Shown here one piece after another: positions 25,456 through 34,362 of a stretch of 64,000 nt of DNA (within the stretch, counting starts at the first letter, position 1; every line of letters starts with the position of its first letter). A program made the position numbers and the translations under genes. Under the pieces are notes generated by a model. That model was not told the origin of the DNA. It saw only the letters and a program-made list of their open reading frames with translations, and ran no database searches. The DNA comes from Sulfurospirillum sp001602955 (GTDB lineage Bacteria > Campylobacterota > Campylobacteria > Campylobacterales > Sulfurospirillaceae): NCBI GenBank assembly GCA_001602955.1, contig LVAC01000022.1:186001-250000 (forward strand). Reading direction: 5' to 3'.

Positions 25456-27150
25456 ATGAACAGTTCATTATACAATAGCGTCTCGGGCGTTAAATCGTTT
25501 CAGTTCGCGATGGACGTCCAATCCAACAACATCGCTAACATCAATACCATCGGATTTAAAGGAAGCACTCCGGAAATTTCATCGCTTTTTTCAACGACGC
25601 TGGCAGGTACCTATGCCGCATACGCTAATGACGACAGTTTAGGTGCTTCTAGCCAAACGACGGCGTTTAATATGAACCAAGGTATCCTTCAAAACACCGA
25701 TAATGCCTTTGATTTGGCGATCGGAGGAGAAGGCTGGTTTGGGGTTCAAGGGCTTAACGAAAAAACCTATTTTACGCGAGCAGGACAATTTTCAATCGAT
25801 TCTAACGGCGATCTAGTCGATATAAACGGCAATTATCTTCTAGCAACGTCGGGAGACAATATCACTCCGACAACGCTTGATGAAACAACCCTCTCCAAAT
25901 TCGGTACGTATTACAAAAGCACCGCAAAAACACCTGCGCAACCGTATGCAATTAGTGCTACGGGAGATGTGCCTCTTGGAAGCGTCGGGAAACAAACAAA
26001 AGTGCATTTACCCGATTTATTGTACTATCCTCCGACGGCAACAACGAGTGTTTCTTACAGTGCTAGCTTAAATCCAAAGGTCACGACAGGTTCCGTTAGC
26101 GTTCCTCTGAACAGCGATGACTACACGCAAACCGTTACCGCCGCTTCCGGAAAAATAAGCCTAAACGGAACAACGACACATACGAGCGCACTTCAAAATC
26201 CTCAACCGGGGGATCAAGTGCTCGTTACCGTTACGGATAACGCCGGTAAAAAATTAACGACTACTACCCAATTAGATGCGTCAAATCAATGGAGCATTTC
26301 CAATGTTAATGTCAGCGAACTCGATACGAGTAGCCCTTTAAACGTTTCGGTCTCCGTGACTTCCAACCAAGAGGTTGCCAATCAAGACCATGCATCGATC
26401 GGTATTATTGGTCCAGACGGCGATAAAGATACGCTTGATATGACTTTTACGAAAAGAGTTCCTCAAGCCGCTTCGGGAACGACATGGGATGTTACCGCCA
26501 ATATTTACAGCTTTTATGAAAATTACGACAGTACAAAGACCTATGATCCTTCACTCTATTACGTTAACCAAAAAGACGCCAAAGTCTATGAAATCGTCGA
26601 CACCCAAACGGGTACCTTAGAATTTGACGGAGCCGGTAGACTTCTTAGCAACTCTTTGCCCGCACTTTCCAACGGAGGGACAACTCTAAACGTCAATCTG
26701 GGAACACTTAATAGTTTTGACGGACTTGTTTCCAGTACCAGTATTACTAAAACGAGTAGTTATCAAACAAACGGTACCGTCGAAGGGTTTTTAAAAAACT
26801 ACGGAATGGACGGCAACGGCAATATTATTGCCGAATTCGATAACGGAAAAAGCTCCGCTATTGCTAAAGTTGCCGTATACCACTTTCAAAACGACCAAGG
26901 TTTAACGTCTGCATCTTCAAACCTCTTTGAAGAGTCTTCCAACAGCGGAAAAGCTATTTTTTATACCGATAAAGACGGAAATGCTTTTTTAGGCTCCAAT
27001 GTTTTAAATCACCGACTGGAAGGAAGTAACGTTAGTATGGCAACGGCATTGACCGAACTGATCGTGATACAAAAAGCATTTACCGCAAGTTCTAAAGGCA
27101 TTACGACCAGCGATGAGTTGCTCCAAAATGCTATCAATATGAAACAATAG
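25456..27150 (+). CDS. flgE: Flagellar hook-basal body protein, shorter FlgE paralogue
   Basis: A 564-residue flagellar rod/hook family protein. The N-terminus NSSLYNSVSGVKSFQFAMDV, with NNIANINTIGFKGS, is the family's D0 signature, and the C-terminus MATALTELIVIQKAFTASSK with ITTSDELLQ closes it. The middle is variable. Helicobacter and Campylobacter carry a similar second FlgE next to flgD in addition to the main hook protein, so this may be the minor or adaptor form. The true hook protein is likely the next gene. Confidence 0.9.
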   Translation: MNSSLYNSVSGVKSFQFAMDVQSNNIANINTIGFKGSTPEISSLFSTTLAGTYAAYANDDSLGASSQTTAFNMNQGILQNTDNAFDLAIGGEGWFGVQGLNEKTYFTRAGQFSIDSNGDLVDINGNYLLATSGDNITPTTLDETTLSKFGTYYKSTAKTPAQPYAISATGDVPLGSVGKQTKVHLPDLLYYPPTATTSVSYSASLNPKVTTGSVSVPLNSDDYTQTVTAASGKISLNGTTTHTSALQNPQPGDQVLVTVTDNAGKKLTTTTQLDASNQWSISNVNVSELDTSSPLNVSVSVTSNQEVANQDHASIGIIGPDGDKDTLDMTFTKRVPQAASGTTWDVTANIYSFYENYDSTKTYDPSLYYVNQKDAKVYEIVDTQTGTLEFDGAGRLLSNSLPALSNGGTTLNVNLGTLNSFDGLVSSTSITKTSSYQTNGTVEGFLKNYGMDGNGNIIAEFDNGKSSAIAKVAVYHFQNDQGLTSASSNLFEESSNSGKAIFYTDKDGNAFLGSNVLNHRLEGSNVSMATALTELIVIQKAFTASSKGITTSDELLQNAINMKQ

Positions 27151-27164
27151 TTTTTGACATTATA

Positions 27165-27183
27165 TGGAATAAAAATTGCTTTT
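27165..27183 (+). promoter_or_regulatory. Sigma-54 promoter of the large hook gene
   Basis: TGGAATAAAAATTGCTTTT has the GG-N10-GC spacing. It lies ~50-70 bases before the large flgE ATG and gives this gene its own start point, separate from fliK-flgD-flgE. A weaker alternative is read-through from the upstream unit. Confidence 0.82.
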
Positions 27184-27235
27184 GATTTTAAACACTATTC
27201 ATTACACTAAAAAGTAACTTTAAAAAGGATACGCT

Positions 27236-30200
27236 ATGATGAGATCACTTTGGGCCGGCGTTACCGGATTACAAGCGCACCAAATTGCTATGGACGTTGA
27301 AGGTAATAACATTGCAAACGTTAATACTACCGGCTTTAAATATTCTCGTGCGAATTTTTCCGATCTTCTCAATCAAACGGCCAAAATCGCTACGGCTCCG
27401 CAAGGAGAGCTCGGCGGTAAAAACTCAATGCAAATAGGTCTTGGAACGCAAGTCAGTTCCGTTACGAAGATTTTTAAACAAGGTTCTATCGAAACCACCG
27501 ATAAAAATACCGATCTTGCCATCAGCGGAGACGGTTTTTTCGTTATTTCTCCAGACGGCGGAAATACCTACAAATACTCCCGAAACGGAGATTTTTCATT
27601 TGACGCAAACGGTAACTTCGTCGATGCAAACGGCTATATTGCACAAGGTTGGGTCAGAGACGATACTACCGGCGAAATCGACGCAACGGCTCCGATTCGA
27701 AATATCACTATTCCTCCCGGATTGACCACGCCGGCTAACGATACGGGATACATTACGCTTAAAGCCAATCTTAACTCCGGTGATTCTACCAAAAATAAAA
27801 GTGCTATTTATGCATTGGATCAATATAAAGGTTGGTACGATAAGGACAATAACAATACCAAATCGACAACGGAAAAACATGATGAAAACGATGCTTCGTT
27901 AAACTCTTTCAATACCGATAATGAATTGGTCGAACGCGGTGTCGATATGGGTGTTCTATTTAATGCCTCGGGTGAAGCGTTTAACCTAAGAGAAGGGCAG
28001 GGTATCTGGATGAGTTATGCCGATGCCGTCGCCAAACCGCAAAGCATCACGGCGAGCAATTCAACGTCGTCGTTAAAAATTACCGTTAACGGCGTTAGTA
28101 TCAGCGGCGAATTGACAAAAGCCGCAAAAGCGACTCCGACAAGTGAAGAAAATATTCTTGTCGCTAACGAAATCGCAAACCTCATTAACCAAAAAACAAG
28201 CGAAACGGGTGTTGTTGCAACCGTTGAAAACGGCAATCATCTGGTTCTTAAAAATACTAATAAAATAGGAACTGATGAGCAACATAAAAATATTAATCTT
28301 GACGTTACCTCTCCAACAACAATCGGTTTAACGTCAACACAAGTCATTACCGCTTATCAATACGCTTATTCGACTTCTTCTGTCTCGGCATCACACGATT
28401 ACGATGCGAGCGTCGTTAGAAAATTTCATACGACGGAAGATTTACGAAATGCTATGCAAGTAGATGCACGTTTATGGACAAATTACTTAGGTAGCGTCGT
28501 TGATCCAAACGGTGCCGATAATAAAGCCAATACAACAAACGACAACATTCCTTGGTCAACCGTTAGTTCCTTAAATAAAAATGACGGTGTGCAGGTTTTA
28601 GTCAACGAAGAGGGAAAATTTGTACTTAAAAACCCTACGGGAGATGCACCGGATGTTTATACCGGAGCTATGAGCGGTTTTACGATCAACTCCGTTTTAT
28701 CTTCACAAGACGTTACGTTTCCTGCCGGAACAACATTTGAAAATGCAATCACTTTACCTACGGGTACGACCGTAACCTTAAGCGGAAAAATTCCCGGAGA
28801 TGCCACTTACGGAACGGAAGGAGATTATACGTTCATCGGAACGATCCCTGCCGGCTTTGTTTTAAGTGCAGATGCTACGTTACCTCAAGGAACGACTTTT
28901 CCTCAATTTAGTGCAACGATTAACGATCCGCTTGACGTGACCGCAGACGATAGAACTATCGATATTGCGCTTACAACGGCGGCCGTTGCCGGACAAACGT
29001 ATTCTATTACTATCGGCGGTACAACCTATACTACCGCAGCCGCAGCCGGCGGAGAAACCGCAGCAACCGTAGCGGGCACATTGTATAACCTTATTAAAGC
29101 CGACTATGCCGACGCAACACTCGACGGTACGACGATTACTTTACCGACCAATGCCGGTACGACGACGATTAATCCTCCTACCTCAAGCGTAGCAGGAACG
29201 ATTTCGGCAACGATTAGTGCGGCACTTGCGGCAACGGATGACGACCGTACGATCAATTTAGCCGGTACATCCAATTCCATTGCGGGACAAACGTATTCTA
29301 TCACTATCGGCGGTACGACCTATACCTATACTCCTGCTGCTGCCGGAGAAAATGCAGCTACCATAGCGAGCGGTTTACGAGCCCTCATAGAAGCCGATGC
29401 CGCTTATACCGGACACACGTCCGTTGTAGGATCCGTTATTACCATTGATCAAGGTGCGGGAACGGAAAATATCGTCGCTTCAACCAATATCGATGCCGTC
29501 GATGTTACGGATGTCGGTATTACGGATAAAGACGGTGACGGTAAAAAAGACGATCAAGCTATTTACGTTTCTATTACGGGATTAACAAACGCAAGCAATA
29601 ACGTCAGTGAAAATACCAAATTTACCACATCGTTTTCCGCGCTTCAAGGTTCACTCCCCTCAGGTACGTCTGAAAGATCGACTCAAAATATCTATATGGC
29701 AAGCCATGCTTCCAGTATCGACGTATACGACTCTTTAGGGTCTAAACATACCGTTCGTTTTGAATTTAGAAAAATCGGACAAACCGATAACGGCGGTACT
29801 GAATGGTCCATGCTGATTACCGTACCGGAACCGGGTCAAATTAATTATGCGGCTGGAAATTTACCCGAAAATATTATCACGGGTTCTATTGCGTTCAATA
29901 GTGACGGATCACTCGCAACTTTTACGCCGACAAACTTGACGTATACTGCCAATAACGGTTCATCACCGAATCAAAATATAGAACTTCATTTTGGTACGCT
30001 GGGTCAATTTGACGGTATGACTTCATTTGATAAAGAGTCCAATACTTCGGGTATTTCACAAGACGGTTATCCGGGCGGCGATCTTTCGGGTATTCGCGTC
30101 GACGAAACGGGAACGCTGATCGGAAGCTTTACCAACGGACGAAGTTTCGGTCTTGCACAAGTTGCCATGGCAAAATTTACCAATAACGAAGGTTTGGAAA

Positions 30201-30430
30201 GCGACGGCGGAAATACTTTTATTCAGACGTCAAACTCCGGCGATCCCGTTATCGGTCAAGCATCCGTCGGCGGTAGGGGAGCCATACAAGCAAGCTCGCT
30301 CGAAATGAGTAACGTGGATCTTTCACGCTCCTTAACGCAATTGATCGTTATCCAAAGAGGATACCAAGCAAACTCCAAAACGATTACAACTTCGGATGAA
30401 ATGCTCAATACGCTTCTTCAATTAAAATAG
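27236..30430 (+). CDS. flgE: Large flagellar hook protein FlgE with duplicated internal domain
   Basis: A 1064-residue hook protein, larger than most. It has the standard D0 N-terminus (MMRSLWAGVTGLQAHQIAMD, NNIANVNTTGFKYSRANF) and C-terminus (SRSLTQLIVIQRGYQANSKT, ITTSDEMLNTLLQLK). The central ~650 residues are variable and surface-exposed in related hooks. They include a tandem ~98-residue module at about residues 571-766. ATGATG start has AAAAGGATACGCT upstream. It has its own sigma-54 promoter. The parts outside the module look like ordinary Campylobacterota hook proteins. Confidence 0.93.
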   Translation: MMRSLWAGVTGLQAHQIAMDVEGNNIANVNTTGFKYSRANFSDLLNQTAKIATAPQGELGGKNSMQIGLGTQVSSVTKIFKQGSIETTDKNTDLAISGDGFFVISPDGGNTYKYSRNGDFSFDANGNFVDANGYIAQGWVRDDTTGEIDATAPIRNITIPPGLTTPANDTGYITLKANLNSGDSTKNKSAIYALDQYKGWYDKDNNNTKSTTEKHDENDASLNSFNTDNELVERGVDMGVLFNASGEAFNLREGQGIWMSYADAVAKPQSITASNSTSSLKITVNGVSISGELTKAAKATPTSEENILVANEIANLINQKTSETGVVATVENGNHLVLKNTNKIGTDEQHKNINLDVTSPTTIGLTSTQVITAYQYAYSTSSVSASHDYDASVVRKFHTTEDLRNAMQVDARLWTNYLGSVVDPNGADNKANTTNDNIPWSTVSSLNKNDGVQVLVNEEGKFVLKNPTGDAPDVYTGAMSGFTINSVLSSQDVTFPAGTTFENAITLPTGTTVTLSGKIPGDATYGTEGDYTFIGTIPAGFVLSADATLPQGTTFPQFSATINDPLDVTADDRTIDIALTTAAVAGQTYSITIGGTTYTTAAAAGGETAATVAGTLYNLIKADYADATLDGTTITLPTNAGTTTINPPTSSVAGTISATISAALAATDDDRTINLAGTSNSIAGQTYSITIGGTTYTYTPAAAGENAATIASGLRALIEADAAYTGHTSVVGSVITIDQGAGTENIVASTNIDAVDVTDVGITDKDGDGKKDDQAIYVSITGLTNASNNVSENTKFTTSFSALQGSLPSGTSERSTQNIYMASHASSIDVYDSLGSKHTVRFEFRKIGQTDNGGTEWSMLITVPEPGQINYAAGNLPENIITGSIAFNSDGSLATFTPTNLTYTANNGSSPNQNIELHFGTLGQFDGMTSFDKESNTSGISQDGYPGGDLSGIRVDETGTLIGSFTNGRSFGLAQVAMAKFTNNEGLESDGGNTFIQTSNSGDPVIGQASVGGRGAIQASSLEMSNVDLSRSLTQLIVIQRGYQANSKTITTSDEMLNTLLQLK
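28946..29533 (+). repeat. Tandem 294-bp (98-aa) duplication inside the hook gene
   Basis: Unit 1 (28946-29239) and unit 2 (29240-29533) both begin DDRTI and share AGQTYSITIGGTTYT near their starts. The DNA is close to identical over ~40 bases around 28991 and 29285, exactly 294 bases apart. Similarity fades towards the end of each unit. The duplication is in frame. Confidence 0.85.
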
Positions 30431-30457
30431 ATTTTTTTAGCTTACATGTACTACAAT

Positions 30458-30480
30458 GAGTCCCAAAAAACTTGGGACTC
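30458..30480 (+). promoter_or_regulatory. Perfect 9-bp hairpin just before thyX
   Basis: GAGTCCCAA and TTGGGACTC pair with a 5-base AAAAC loop, ending 5 bases before the thyX ATG. No T-run follows, so termination of the hook transcript is unlikely to be its only role. The only purine-rich stretch before thyX (GGGAC) is in the 3' arm and would be hidden when the hairpin forms. Confidence 0.55.
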
Positions 30481-30485
30481 AACAC

Positions 30486-31106
30486 ATGAAAATTACACTG
30501 AATCACTACACTCCGTTACTTATTTGTGCAGACGCTATTCGTACATGTTGGCAAAGTTTTGATAAAAGCGATAACGGCGGCGAAAAGGATAAAGAGCTGA
30601 TCGATCGCGTCGGCAATAAATTTAAACACGCTTCAACGTTGGAACATTTGGTTTACAATTTTTACATCGAAGGTGTTTCCAGAGCCTTGCTTCAAGAACT
30701 TGCGCGTCATCGTATGGCTTCGCTTTCGGTAAAATCCACGCGTTATACGCTAAAAGAACTCAAAAACGAAGCACTCTTTACATGTAAGGATTTTGAGCGC
30801 GCCCAAAAGTACCTTGTCCTAACAGGCGTCGAAATGGTAGACGAAATGAGCGTTAAAGCACTTGAAAACTTGCGTTTGGTACTCAACGAAGGCATTAGCA
30901 ACGATAAAGCCAAATACTGCCTTCCGGAGAGCTATAAAACCGAACTTACGTGGACGATTAACGCGCGAAGCCTTCAAAACTTTTTAACGCTTCGAAGCGA
31001 TAAAAGTGCTCTATGGGAAATTCAAAATTTAGCCCATGCCCTTTACGAAGCACTTCCCGAAGAACACCGATACCTCTTTAGCCTCAAAGAAAACGTATCA
31101 CTTTAA
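30486..31106 (+). CDS. thyX: Flavin-dependent thymidylate synthase ThyX
   Basis: A 206-residue enzyme that makes dTMP from dUMP with FAD and methylene-tetrahydrofolate. The signature RHRx7S is present as RHRMASLSVKS (residues 74-84), followed by TRYT. Start ATG at 30486 begins MKITLNHYTPL. An upstream in-frame ATG at 30456 overlaps the hairpin and is less likely. No classical ribosome site is visible. Campylobacterota commonly use ThyX in place of ThyA. It is convergent with ruvC, with a hairpin between. Confidence 0.95.
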   Translation: MKITLNHYTPLLICADAIRTCWQSFDKSDNGGEKDKELIDRVGNKFKHASTLEHLVYNFYIEGVSRALLQELARHRMASLSVKSTRYTLKELKNEALFTCKDFERAQKYLVLTGVEMVDEMSVKALENLRLVLNEGISNDKAKYCLPESYKTELTWTINARSLQNFLTLRSDKSALWEIQNLAHALYEALPEEHRYLFSLKENVSL

Positions 31107-31137
31107 GCCTTACATGTCAAGACTGACATGTAAGCTT
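31105..31137. terminator. Bidirectional terminator-like hairpin made of two inverted ACATGT motifs
   Basis: CTTACATGTCA and TGACATGTAAG form an 11-bp perfect stem with loop AGAC, extended by TAAG/CTTTTA. It lies between the convergent thyX and ruvC stops, so it can end both transcripts. Its arms are two copies of the window's common TTACATGTMA-like motif. Confidence 0.75.
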
Positions 31138-31165
31138 TTAGCGTCAAAAAACCGATTAGTATTGA

Positions 31166-31630
31166 TTAAAGCCTTTGCGCATGCGTAATCGCTATTGCTA
31201 TGGCATCGGTAATATCCAAAGGCTTAATTTCTTGTTGAATGCCTAAAATCTTCTTCACCATAAACGACACTTGTTCTTTTTGCGCTTTACCGTTTCCCGT
31301 AACCGCTTTTTTAACCTGCAAAGGAGTGTATTCGCTAAAATTGCCTTTGATCTGCAAAATTTTAAGACTTAACGCTCCTCGAAATTGAGCCAATTTTAGC
31401 ACCGTTTTGGGGTTGTACGCATAGAAAATATCTTCAATTGCCACTTCGTCTATCACATGGGATCGAAAAATCGTATCAAGCCCTTCGACCAATTCCACAA
31501 TCTGATGCTGTAAAATTTTTTCCTTAATTTTGATCAGTCCGGCTTCCACTAAAATAAGTTTGCTTTTTTCTTTACGAAGCACGCTGTAACCGCAGTTTCG
31601 AGTACCTGGATCTATACCTAAAATCACCAT
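31166..31630 (-). CDS. ruvC: Holliday junction resolvase RuvC
   Basis: A 154-residue endonuclease that cuts Holliday junctions with RuvAB. Catalytic acidic residues sit in ILGIDPGTRNCGYSV, AIEDIFYAYNPKT and, at the C-terminus, PLDITDAIAIAITHA. It is divergent from dnaA. The gap between them is the likely origin region, and ruvC-dnaA linkage is known in several Campylobacterota. Confidence 0.95.
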   Translation of the reverse strand: MVILGIDPGTRNCGYSVLRKEKSKLILVEAGLIKIKEKILQHQIVELVEGLDTIFRSHVIDEVAIEDIFYAYNPKTVLKLAQFRGALSLKILQIKGNFSEYTPLQVKKAVTGNGKAQKEQVSFMVKKILGIQQEIKPLDITDAIAIAITHAQRL

Positions 31631-31789
31631 ATTTTTGTCCTTTATTCACGTCGTTTGTCACAGTGTGAATAACTTTTTTCACATTATAGCGGCACTTGCT
31701 TTAACAAGGAACTAATAATAGTTTGGTTAAAATAAAACAAACTTATTCACATGTTATTCACGATGTGAAGACTTTTTTAAGGAGATTGA
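31631..31789. other. Replication-origin region (DnaA boxes) upstream of dnaA
   Basis: The ruvC-dnaA gap contains clear DnaA boxes: TTATTCACG at 31642-31650, TTATTCACA on the minus strand at 31664-31672, TTATTCACA at 31743-31751 and TTATTCACG at 31754-31762. A weaker TTTTTCACA lies near 31675-31683. An AT-rich stretch (about 31710-31742) lies between the two box pairs and could unwind. The boxes may also autoregulate dnaA. In this phylum the origin can be bipartite, using both sides of dnaA. Confidence 0.8.
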
Positions 31790-33115
31790 TTGTTAGCCGA
31801 CACCGTTATTGAACTCTTAAAAGAAGAGATCTCTTCTTTAGAATTTGAACGCTACATCAAACAACTTAAATTTAACGAAAAAGCATCCAATTCAGACCAA
31901 ATGGTTTTTGTCGCTCCCAATATTTTAATTTCCAATTGGGTTAAAACCAAATACGCCGAAAAAATAGCCCATCTTTTTGAACTCAAAACGGGTAAAAAAC
32001 CCGAAATTAAAATCGTACTCAAAGAACACCTCAAAACATCCAAAGTTAAATCAAGCTCCATAGAAATGATCGAAGCGATTAAAAACGTTAAAAATACGAT
32101 TTTAAATCCTTCCTACACGTTTGATAGCTTCGTCGTCGGAAGTTCTAACCAATACGCGTATACCGCCGCAAAATCCATCGCCGCAAAACCGGGTATTATG
32201 TACAATCCCGTTTTTATCTACGGACCGACCGGTCTTGGTAAAACCCACCTGATTCATGCGATAGGCAATTATTGTCAAACTAAAGGAAAAATCGTTATTT
32301 ACGCAACGATCGAACAATTTATGAACGATTTTACTTATAACCTTCGCAACCAGTCTATGGATCGATTTCGTGAAAAATACCGCAATTGCGATGTTTTACT
32401 TATAGACGATACCCAATTTTTATCCAACAAAATTCAAACGCAAGAAGAGTTTTTTCATACGTTCAACGAATTGCACTCTGCCGGTAAACAGATCGTTTTA
32501 ACGTCCGATAAACCGCCTAAAATGATCAACGGTTTAGAAGATCGTCTGAAAAGCCGTTTTGAATGGGGTTTAATCGCCGATATCGGACTGCCGGAACTTG
32601 AAACGAAGATTGCAATTATTAAAAAAAAGTGTGAACTTGACGGCATCAATTTAAACAGCGACATCGTTAATTACATCGCTTCCAATATGGGTGACAATAT
32701 CCGTGAAATCGAAAGCGCTATTATTAACCTCAATGCCTATGCCTTATTGATGCGCCAAGAAATTACGCTTGATTTTGCGAAAAACGTTATGCGCGAACAA
32801 ATTAAAGAACGCCGCGAAAATATCAGTCTTGAAGATATTATTCAGATTATTGCAAAAGACCTAAATATCAAACCGAGCGAAATCAAATCGACCAAGCGCA
32901 GTAAAAACATCGTCGAAGCCAGACGCATCGGCATTTATTTAGCCAGAACCCTAACCCCTAATTCCATGCCTTCCTTGGCATCGTATTTCGGTATGAAAGA
33001 TCATACGGCGGTTTCGCACAATATTAAAAAAATTAACGAACTAATCGAAACAAACGAAGCCTTTAAACTCAAAGTTGAAGATCTTAAAAATAAAATTTTG
33101 ACCAAAGAAAAATAA
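31790..33115 (+). CDS. dnaA: Chromosomal replication initiator DnaA
   Basis: A 441-residue initiator. Domain I is at residues 1-90. The AAA+ domain has Walker A GPTGLGKTHL and Walker B VLLIDDTQFL, with LKSRFEWGL. The C-terminal HTH signature is ASYFGMKDHTAVSHNIKKI, which contacts DnaA boxes. Start is TTG at 31790 with AAGGAGA 5 bases upstream; no better ATG exists. It is followed by dnaN and gyrB, the classic origin order. Confidence 0.97.
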   Translation: MLADTVIELLKEEISSLEFERYIKQLKFNEKASNSDQMVFVAPNILISNWVKTKYAEKIAHLFELKTGKKPEIKIVLKEHLKTSKVKSSSIEMIEAIKNVKNTILNPSYTFDSFVVGSSNQYAYTAAKSIAAKPGIMYNPVFIYGPTGLGKTHLIHAIGNYCQTKGKIVIYATIEQFMNDFTYNLRNQSMDRFREKYRNCDVLLIDDTQFLSNKIQTQEEFFHTFNELHSAGKQIVLTSDKPPKMINGLEDRLKSRFEWGLIADIGLPELETKIAIIKKKCELDGINLNSDIVNYIASNMGDNIREIESAIINLNAYALLMRQEITLDFAKNVMREQIKERRENISLEDIIQIIAKDLNIKPSEIKSTKRSKNIVEARRIGIYLARTLTPNSMPSLASYFGMKDHTAVSHNIKKINELIETNEAFKLKVEDLKNKILTKEK

Positions 33116-33269
33116 AAAGTTTTAGAGAAAAACGTGATGACATGTGAAAAACAAGAACCAAAACTTTCACTACAAAAAGCCCTATTTTTAGGTATAATGT
33201 ATCTTGTTTTCACTCATTCAACCCAAACTACTACTTCAACTATTTTAATAAATAATTAAAGGAGACTCA
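33116..33269. promoter_or_regulatory. dnaA-dnaN gap: dnaN promoter and possible second origin element
   Basis: A perfect -10 TATAAT is at 33193-33198. Loose DnaA-box-like TTTTCACTC and TCATTCA sequences lie at about 33209-33222. An AT-rich run (about 33240-33259) precedes the dnaN ribosome site AAAGGAG. This could be the unwinding part of a bipartite origin, but boxes here are weaker than on the ruvC side. Confidence 0.5.
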
Positions 33270-34337
33270 ATGAAAGTTTCGATTAAAAAAAGCATTTTAG
33301 AAAACATTCTTCTCAATACTCAACCTTACCTTGAGAAAAAAGATTTGAGTCAAATCACTTCACATGTACTTTTATCGACGGAAGAAAATCAACTCGTTAT
33401 CAAAGCAACCGACTATGAGATCGGTTTGAGTTACCATACTCCCGAAGTTTTGATTAGTACATTCGGTCAAGCCAGTGCGAACGGAAAAAAACTCTTAGAT
33501 ATTATTAAAAGTTTGAAAGACGATGATATCGTACTTGAAACAATTAACGATTATCTTCATATTCAACAAAGCCATTCCAAATTTAAACTTCCGATGCTCA
33601 ATCCTTCCGATTTCCCGATCTTTCCGGCAATCGACAACAAACCGAAATTTAACATCGACAGTGCAACTTTGGTACGCGCAATTAAAAAAATTGCCCCTTC
33701 CATCGATACGAACAATCCAAAATTTGAACTTAACGGTGCATTGATCGATATTAAAGACAATACGATTCATCTGGTTGCTACCGATACAAAACGTTTGGCG
33801 GTTATGAGTATTGAGCAACAAACCGAACACAATTTTTCGTTAATTATTCCTAAAAAAGCCATTTCGGAAATTCAAAAACTCTTTTTCGACGAAATCGAAA
33901 TTTTCTACGATGAAAATACGTTGATTGCACAATCGAGCTATTTTACCTTCTACACAAAGCTCATTAACGGTAAATTTCCCGATTACGCACGCATTATTCC
34001 TAAAACAAAAAATTATTCACTCTCGCTCAGTCGAGAATTAATGATCGATGCAATCAAACAAATTGCAATTATTTCGGCGGAAATTAAACTCACGTTTCAA
34101 TCCGAAAAGATTATTTTTGAGAGTTTAAACGACGATAACATTGAAGCAAAAACGGAAATCGATTTTCATACGGGACTTGAAAACGAAATTTACCTTGCAG
34201 TAAACAGCCGTTACGTTTTAGATTTTCTATCTCACATCGAAAACAACAGTTTTACCTTAGGTTTTAACGATAGCGGTCTTCCTTTTACCTTAGAAAGTGA
34301 AAATTTTATGACGATCGTTATGCCGATTATGATATAA
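33270..34337 (+). CDS. dnaN: DNA polymerase III sliding clamp (beta subunit)
   Basis: A 355-residue clamp that tethers polymerase III to DNA. It begins MKVSIKKSILENILLNTQPY. The second-domain motif LVATDTKRLAVMS is near residues 165-180, and the C-terminus (MTIVMPIMI) carries the usual hydrophobic/proline pocket-closing sequence. ATG has AAAGGAGACTCA upstream. gyrB follows after 25 bases. Confidence 0.97.
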   Translation: MKVSIKKSILENILLNTQPYLEKKDLSQITSHVLLSTEENQLVIKATDYEIGLSYHTPEVLISTFGQASANGKKLLDIIKSLKDDDIVLETINDYLHIQQSHSKFKLPMLNPSDFPIFPAIDNKPKFNIDSATLVRAIKKIAPSIDTNNPKFELNGALIDIKDNTIHLVATDTKRLAVMSIEQQTEHNFSLIIPKKAISEIQKLFFDEIEIFYDENTLIAQSSYFTFYTKLINGKFPDYARIIPKTKNYSLSLSRELMIDAIKQIAIISAEIKLTFQSEKIIFESLNDDNIEAKTEIDFHTGLENEIYLAVNSRYVLDFLSHIENNSFTLGFNDSGLPFTLESENFMTIVMPIMI

Positions 34338-34362
34338 GAATTATTAAAGAAGCGGAGAAATT

